Of a stretch of DNA of 64,000 nucleotides, positions 60,452 through 64,000 are shown one piece after another. The first letter of the stretch is position 1; every line of letters begins with the position of its first letter. The notes beneath the pieces are model-generated. The model saw only the letters and a program-made list of their open reading frames with translations, searched no databases and was not told the origin of the DNA. Origin of the DNA: Sphingopyxis sp. (GTDB lineage Bacteria > Pseudomonadota > Alphaproteobacteria > Sphingomonadales > Sphingomonadaceae); contig NVXM01000033.1 in NCBI GenBank assembly GCA_002733865.1, positions 1 through 64,000 of the forward strand, written 5' to 3'. Position numbers and translations under genes: made by a program.

Positions 60452-62725
60452 TCAGTCAATTTGCTCCTGAACGTCGGCAGCCAACGGTAGCAGCACCGTG
60501 AAGCAAGCGCCGCCATCGCGACGATTTTCCCCACGGATGTTGCCGCCGTGCCGCTCCATCACCTTGGCGACAAAATTCAATCCCAGCCCGGCACCCTTTA
60601 TCGATGAACGCGCCATCACGTCATCGCTGGCGAACCGCTCAAACAGTTGACCCAGCATCTGCTCGGAAATCCCTTTACCCTGATCAGCGATGGCGACCGA
60701 TACAAATGATTGTCGGTCCAGTTCTGTCACCCGGATTAAAATTGTCACGACACCGCCATCGGGACTATATTTGATCGCATTGTCGATCAGATTGACAAAG
60801 GAACGGTATAGGCTCGATGGCTCACCGTTTACGAACGCCCCGTCAGACTGGTCATCAATTTCACATCGTATATTACGTGCTTTGCAAAGCGGCCAAAGCC
60901 CATCGCTGGCTTCCGCAACCAGCTCCGATAACAATATATCCTCACCCGAAAATTCGCTGGAATCGATCCGGGCCAGTCCGACAAAATTGTCGGCGAGCGC
61001 TAACGTATGCCGGGCATGCCTCTTGATCCTGCCGATGAATTCATCCTCATCTTTCCCGTCAAGAAGAGCCAGAATCGCCGCCTGTGGCGCGCGCATGTCG
61101 TGCGAAAGCAGTTGCAGGACCTCCTCCCTTAACTCGGCCGCGTGGGCCATTTCCGTGATGTCGGCAAGATAATGGATATGGCCCTTCAATATGCCGTCGT
61201 TCGACATAACGGGGGCGCGGCGCATCGCGAAAATTTCGCCGTGATAGGATGTGAACTCAACATAATCGTTTTTTGCGGGCCGGCTCTTCAAATCAAGATA
61301 ATCTTTGACAGACTCCAGATCATTGGCCGAAACAAAGCGCTGAAGCATGTCATCGAGCGCCAGGTCGTGAGGACCGTCCTCCATTCCGGCCTGCGCCAGC
61401 TGATTGACGAATATTACCTTGCCGTCGAGATCTGTAATAAACATCGGGTCGGGCAGATTTCTTAGCGCATCGCTTATGAACCGGCGCAGATCGCGGACAT
61501 GCGAAATGGCGTGAGTCAATCGCTCGGCCTGACCGGTAATGAGGTCCACGGGCCCAAGCTCCGAACGCATGATCGGGATGTCAATTTTTGACCGATCAAA
61601 TTGCTGCAATTCGCTATCCATGAAATCGCTCGTCGCCTGCAACCGACGCCAGCCCCAAACCGGATAGACCAATATGACCCCCAAAAGAGCGGCTCCAGGG
61701 GCAAACCAGAAAGAGAATTTGAGAAGGAGCGCACTGCAGAGCAATATCATCAGGATCAAGCCAAAGGAGACGATGATCGTCGTTCGCGGAGTCCATCGCC
61801 AGAAGCCGATCAGCAATATCCAGAGCGGCAATAGCGAAAGCGCAAGCTGCGGGATGCGGGATAGCGGAACTATAAAATCATCTCGCACCATCGCACTGTA
61901 CAGATTTGCCATTATTTCCACTCCGGCAAGAGTTCCGCCATCGCCAAGCGGGACCGGATATTGATCGCCGAGGCCGTTCGCTGTCGCTCCAACCAACAGG
62001 ATTTTATCGTCGAGGAAAGCCGCTGGCACCTCTCCGCTGGCCAGAGCAGCAAAGGGTATCGACTGGTATGCGCCGCGACGGGCAAAAGGCATTAACAACA
62101 TTTGGTCACAATCGGCCAGCCGCTGATAAGCGGGAGACGGGTGTCCCTCAACCGATCGATAAAGCATTTCCATCAAATGCGGCCAGTCCGAGCCAGACGA
62201 CTTGTCGCCAACGCATAGCGCCGCACGGCGAACCACGCCGTCAGTGTCGAGCGGAAGATTGACGTGCCCCAGACCGTCTGCCGCTTGTTCCAAAGGCTTG
62301 ATTGGCAATGCCACGTCATAATCTGCGCCATTGCTGCCAGGCACCACGAAATGCAGCGGCAGAAATAGCTTAGATGCGTTCGCCATGGCCCGCGCCAGTG
62401 CCGCATCATCATCGCGATCGCCTGCTTCACTTAATAGAATATCGAAGCCGATCGCTTTGGGATTGCCGACCGCAAGTTGCTCCAGAAGCTCGGCATGCCG
62501 GTACCTCGGCCATGGCCATTTCCCATAAGCAGCGAGACTGTCTTCATCAATCTCGACGATCATGATGTCGGTTGGCGGCGCAGGCCGATCAATAGCGGAA
62601 AGCTGGTCATAGACCAGATTGTCGAACGGCGACACACTGTCCCAAAATGACAGGGCCGCCACCACGCAGGATGCCAACGCCGCCACCGCCAGCCATTCTA
62701 CCCCCAATCGTTGGCGCAGTCTCAT
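60452..62725 (-). CDS. CHASE2-PAS sensor histidine kinase
   Basis: The 757-residue product has an N-terminal helix, a periplasmic CHASE2 domain (about 35-290, with FDNLVYDQLSAIDRPAPPTD and KILLVGATANGLGDQYPVPL), three helices (about 298-365), a PAS domain (about 425-520, ALRNLPDPMFITDLDGKVIF), and a HisKA/HATPase core: LLSHDMRAPQAAILALLDGK (H box), NLIDNAIKYSPDGGVVTI (N box), IADQGKGISEQMLG (G1) and GAGLGLNFVAKVMERHGG (G2). There is no receiver domain and no response regulator in the visible neighbourhood. It is directly downstream of a LysM/FecR gene, a pairing often seen in Proteobacteria, so that gene may take part in sensing. Confidence 0.92.
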   Translation of the reverse strand: MRLRQRLGVEWLAVAALASCVVAALSFWDSVSPFDNLVYDQLSAIDRPAPPTDIMIVEIDEDSLAAYGKWPWPRYRHAELLEQLAVGNPKAIGFDILLSEAGDRDDDAALARAMANASKLFLPLHFVVPGSNGADYDVALPIKPLEQAADGLGHVNLPLDTDGVVRRAALCVGDKSSGSDWPHLMEMLYRSVEGHPSPAYQRLADCDQMLLMPFARRGAYQSIPFAALASGEVPAAFLDDKILLVGATANGLGDQYPVPLGDGGTLAGVEIMANLYSAMVRDDFIVPLSRIPQLALSLLPLWILLIGFWRWTPRTTIIVSFGLILMILLCSALLLKFSFWFAPGAALLGVILVYPVWGWRRLQATSDFMDSELQQFDRSKIDIPIMRSELGPVDLITGQAERLTHAISHVRDLRRFISDALRNLPDPMFITDLDGKVIFVNQLAQAGMEDGPHDLALDDMLQRFVSANDLESVKDYLDLKSRPAKNDYVEFTSYHGEIFAMRRAPVMSNDGILKGHIHYLADITEMAHAAELREEVLQLLSHDMRAPQAAILALLDGKDEDEFIGRIKRHARHTLALADNFVGLARIDSSEFSGEDILLSELVAEASDGLWPLCKARNIRCEIDDQSDGAFVNGEPSSLYRSFVNLIDNAIKYSPDGGVVTILIRVTELDRQSFVSVAIADQGKGISEQMLGQLFERFASDDVMARSSIKGAGLGLNFVAKVMERHGGNIRGENRRDGGACFTVLLPLAADVQEQID

Positions 62726-62774
62726 CGATGATTGGGCCTCCGCAGGGAATCGACCATAGGCTGGCCTTTGACAG

Positions 62775-64000
62775 TCAGTTGACCACCGTCAATTTTTCAA
62801 AATCGGTCCATTTCTCGATCGCCACCAAATCGTCTGGATCACTGGAAAACTGAATGACGCCCACACGCCAATAATATTCACCATCAGCCAAGTCCGACAG
62901 CGTGACCGTATCTCCCCGCAAGCCGGTCTCATCGATGATCGGAAGCGACGTTTTGCTGTCTTTGAGGATCTGCAGGCGGTAAAATCTCTCGCCCTCGCCT
63001 TCACCGAACCATTTGAAACGATAACCGAAATCTCCAGCATCCGCGCTTCCGCCCAAAGTGCTGAGCTGGCGTTTGAAGGCATAGATTGCCGGCATGCCTT
63101 CAAACCCACCCGGCGCCAGGGCAGTCACCTTGGCGAAGTAGCGGCCGTTGGGAATCGTTTGGAGGTCCAGCACTGTCCCCTGGCCTTCTGTTTCTGCCAC
63201 AATGTCAATGAAACCTGCATCCGATGCAATCACCAGGCGATAGCCGATGGCCGCGGCACTGGGTACGACAGAAAATTGCAAGTCGGTCTCCGACTGCACC
63301 TTTGCAGGATCCAATAGCTCTGGCGGCAGGAGGAGTTCCGCTTTGACAATCGCGCCGGTGGCGGACGTCGCTGCTCCAGTGCCCGCAGGCACCGAAATTG
63401 CCGAAGTGCCGGATAGGCTCGTCCCGGCGGCTACAACCACCTCACCCTCAATCGTTTCGGAAAAAACCGCGCCGGACTGTTCGTCTACTCTCGTACGATA
63501 GTCGGTACCGCGAACGGCGGAAACCGCAACCGGGGTCCGCACGCGATACCGGTCTGCTTTCTTTTCCAAGGGCGCGACTTTCGACCGAATGCGTCCCTTG
63601 TCGACGGCGATTTCATAATCAATACTATCGGTCAGCAGAAGGTGGCGCAGCCGTGTGATCCGCACTTTGCTGCTCGATGGCAGCGACACGCGCGAGCCAT
63701 CCTCAAGCTGCAGTGTCAGGAAACTCCGAGGCGCAGTGCTAATATCGCTCCCCTCGCCAACCTGGAGTCCCACAGCCGGCGCCAGATTCCGGCCGCCCGA
63801 TTGAACCGAAATATTGCCACGAAAGGCACTCAATCTGGCTTCACTCGGACGATATTTCAGCAGACGGACAGGAATGCGGAGGGGTTTTCCAAGGGGAATT
63901 TCATGCGGATCGGCGATCCCATTGATCCGTTGTACAGTAACATAGTCCGATCGTTTGCGCAGATATTTGCTACCCAAGCTGAACAACGTATCATCACGCT
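62775..64000 (-). CDS. LysM/FecR-domain secreted protein (truncated at right edge)
   Basis: The frame runs through to base 64000 and the true start is beyond it. The visible 408 codons begin with the tail of a LysM domain (DDTLFSLGSKYLRKRSDYVT then QRINGIADPHEIPLGKPLRI), then a FecR domain (about residues 60-190; SFLTLQLEDGSRVSLPSSSK, RVRTPVAVSAVRGTDYRTRV) and a C-terminal fibronectin-like region (GYRLVIASDAGFIDIV, DGEYYWRVGVIQFSSDPDDL). The FecR part here lacks a membrane anchor in view and is not an anti-sigma factor of the classic type. It is followed by the CHASE2 kinase after 49 bases. Confidence 0.88.
   Translation of the reverse strand, partial: RDDTLFSLGSKYLRKRSDYVTVQRINGIADPHEIPLGKPLRIPVRLLKYRPSEARLSAFRGNISVQSGGRNLAPAVGLQVGEGSDISTAPRSFLTLQLEDGSRVSLPSSSKVRITRLRHLLLTDSIDYEIAVDKGRIRSKVAPLEKKADRYRVRTPVAVSAVRGTDYRTRVDEQSGAVFSETIEGEVVVAAGTSLSGTSAISVPAGTGAATSATGAIVKAELLLPPELLDPAKVQSETDLQFSVVPSAAAIGYRLVIASDAGFIDIVAETEGQGTVLDLQTIPNGRYFAKVTALAPGGFEGMPAIYAFKRQLSTLGGSADAGDFGYRFKWFGEGEGERFYRLQILKDSKTSLPIIDETGLRGDTVTLSDLADGEYYWRVGVIQFSSDPDDLVAIEKWTDFEKLTVVN

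Overview
The window looks like a chromosomal segment of an alphaproteobacterium of the order Sphingomonadales (relatives of Sphingopyxis, Sphingorhabdus or Parasphingorhabdus). This is an inference from the protein families, gene order and moderately high GC content; no rRNA or marker gene that would fix the genus is present. I see no tRNA, rRNA, CRISPR array, prophage or transposase.

Layout, left to right. 1-3215 (minus): the start of a type II secretion operon, gspC-gspD-gspE, with gspE cut by the left edge. 3312-5584 (minus): HAD hydrolase, VIT-type metal transporter and SMP-30/gluconolactonase-like protein, divergent from an aldehyde dehydrogenase and a ThDP enzyme (5671-9025, plus). 9032-11058 (minus): MntP, glutaminase and an EVE protein. 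11265-12595: two fasciclin-domain lipoproteins, each with its own terminator. 12700-22535 (minus): a long run of close or overlapping genes for the aa3-type cytochrome c oxidase and its assembly (ctaC, ctaD, ctaB, a 53-codon membrane protein, ctaG, ctaE, DUF983, SURF1), followed by thrC, an rRNA-type methyltransferase, folB and a FolM-like reductase. 22775-25460 (plus): pyrE-pdxJ-acpS-lepB. 25480-32724: argC, an NlpC/P60 hydrolase, a secreted protein, an OmpA-like protein, an AT-rich patch holding one alpha/beta-hydrolase lipoprotein, and an M17 aminopeptidase. 32764-36296: two paralogous Baeyer-Villiger-type monooxygenases on either side of a PilZ gene. 36297-41216: a repeat-rich zone around a KtrA/KtrB potassium uptake pair and one strange gene. 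41217-48325: rimO, a Kch-like channel, and the syntenic block serS-surE-nlpD-like. 48429-50919: a Ser/Gly-rich protein with a PEP-CTERM-like tail, DksA and a second PilZ protein. 51008-55162: a CoA-transferase/racemase gene overlapping, tail to tail, a LytTR two-component pair that is coupled to a DUF2891 lipoprotein. 55210-64000: MATE exporter, SleB-type hydrolase, class II DAHP synthase, small proteins, a CHASE2 histidine kinase and a LysM/FecR protein cut by the right edge.

The most unusual object is the gene at 39455-40810. It has a good ribosome binding site and a conserved-looking C-terminal HTH-like domain, but about residues 34-197 are encoded almost wholly by short palindromic repeats of several families, inserted without breaking the reading frame. 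Sister copies of some of the same repeats lie just downstream (40858-41118), including an 83-85 bp two-hairpin element with perfect or near-perfect inverted ends (REPIN-like). A second, unrelated repeat family is found at 7290-7358 and in three copies at 36378-36675.
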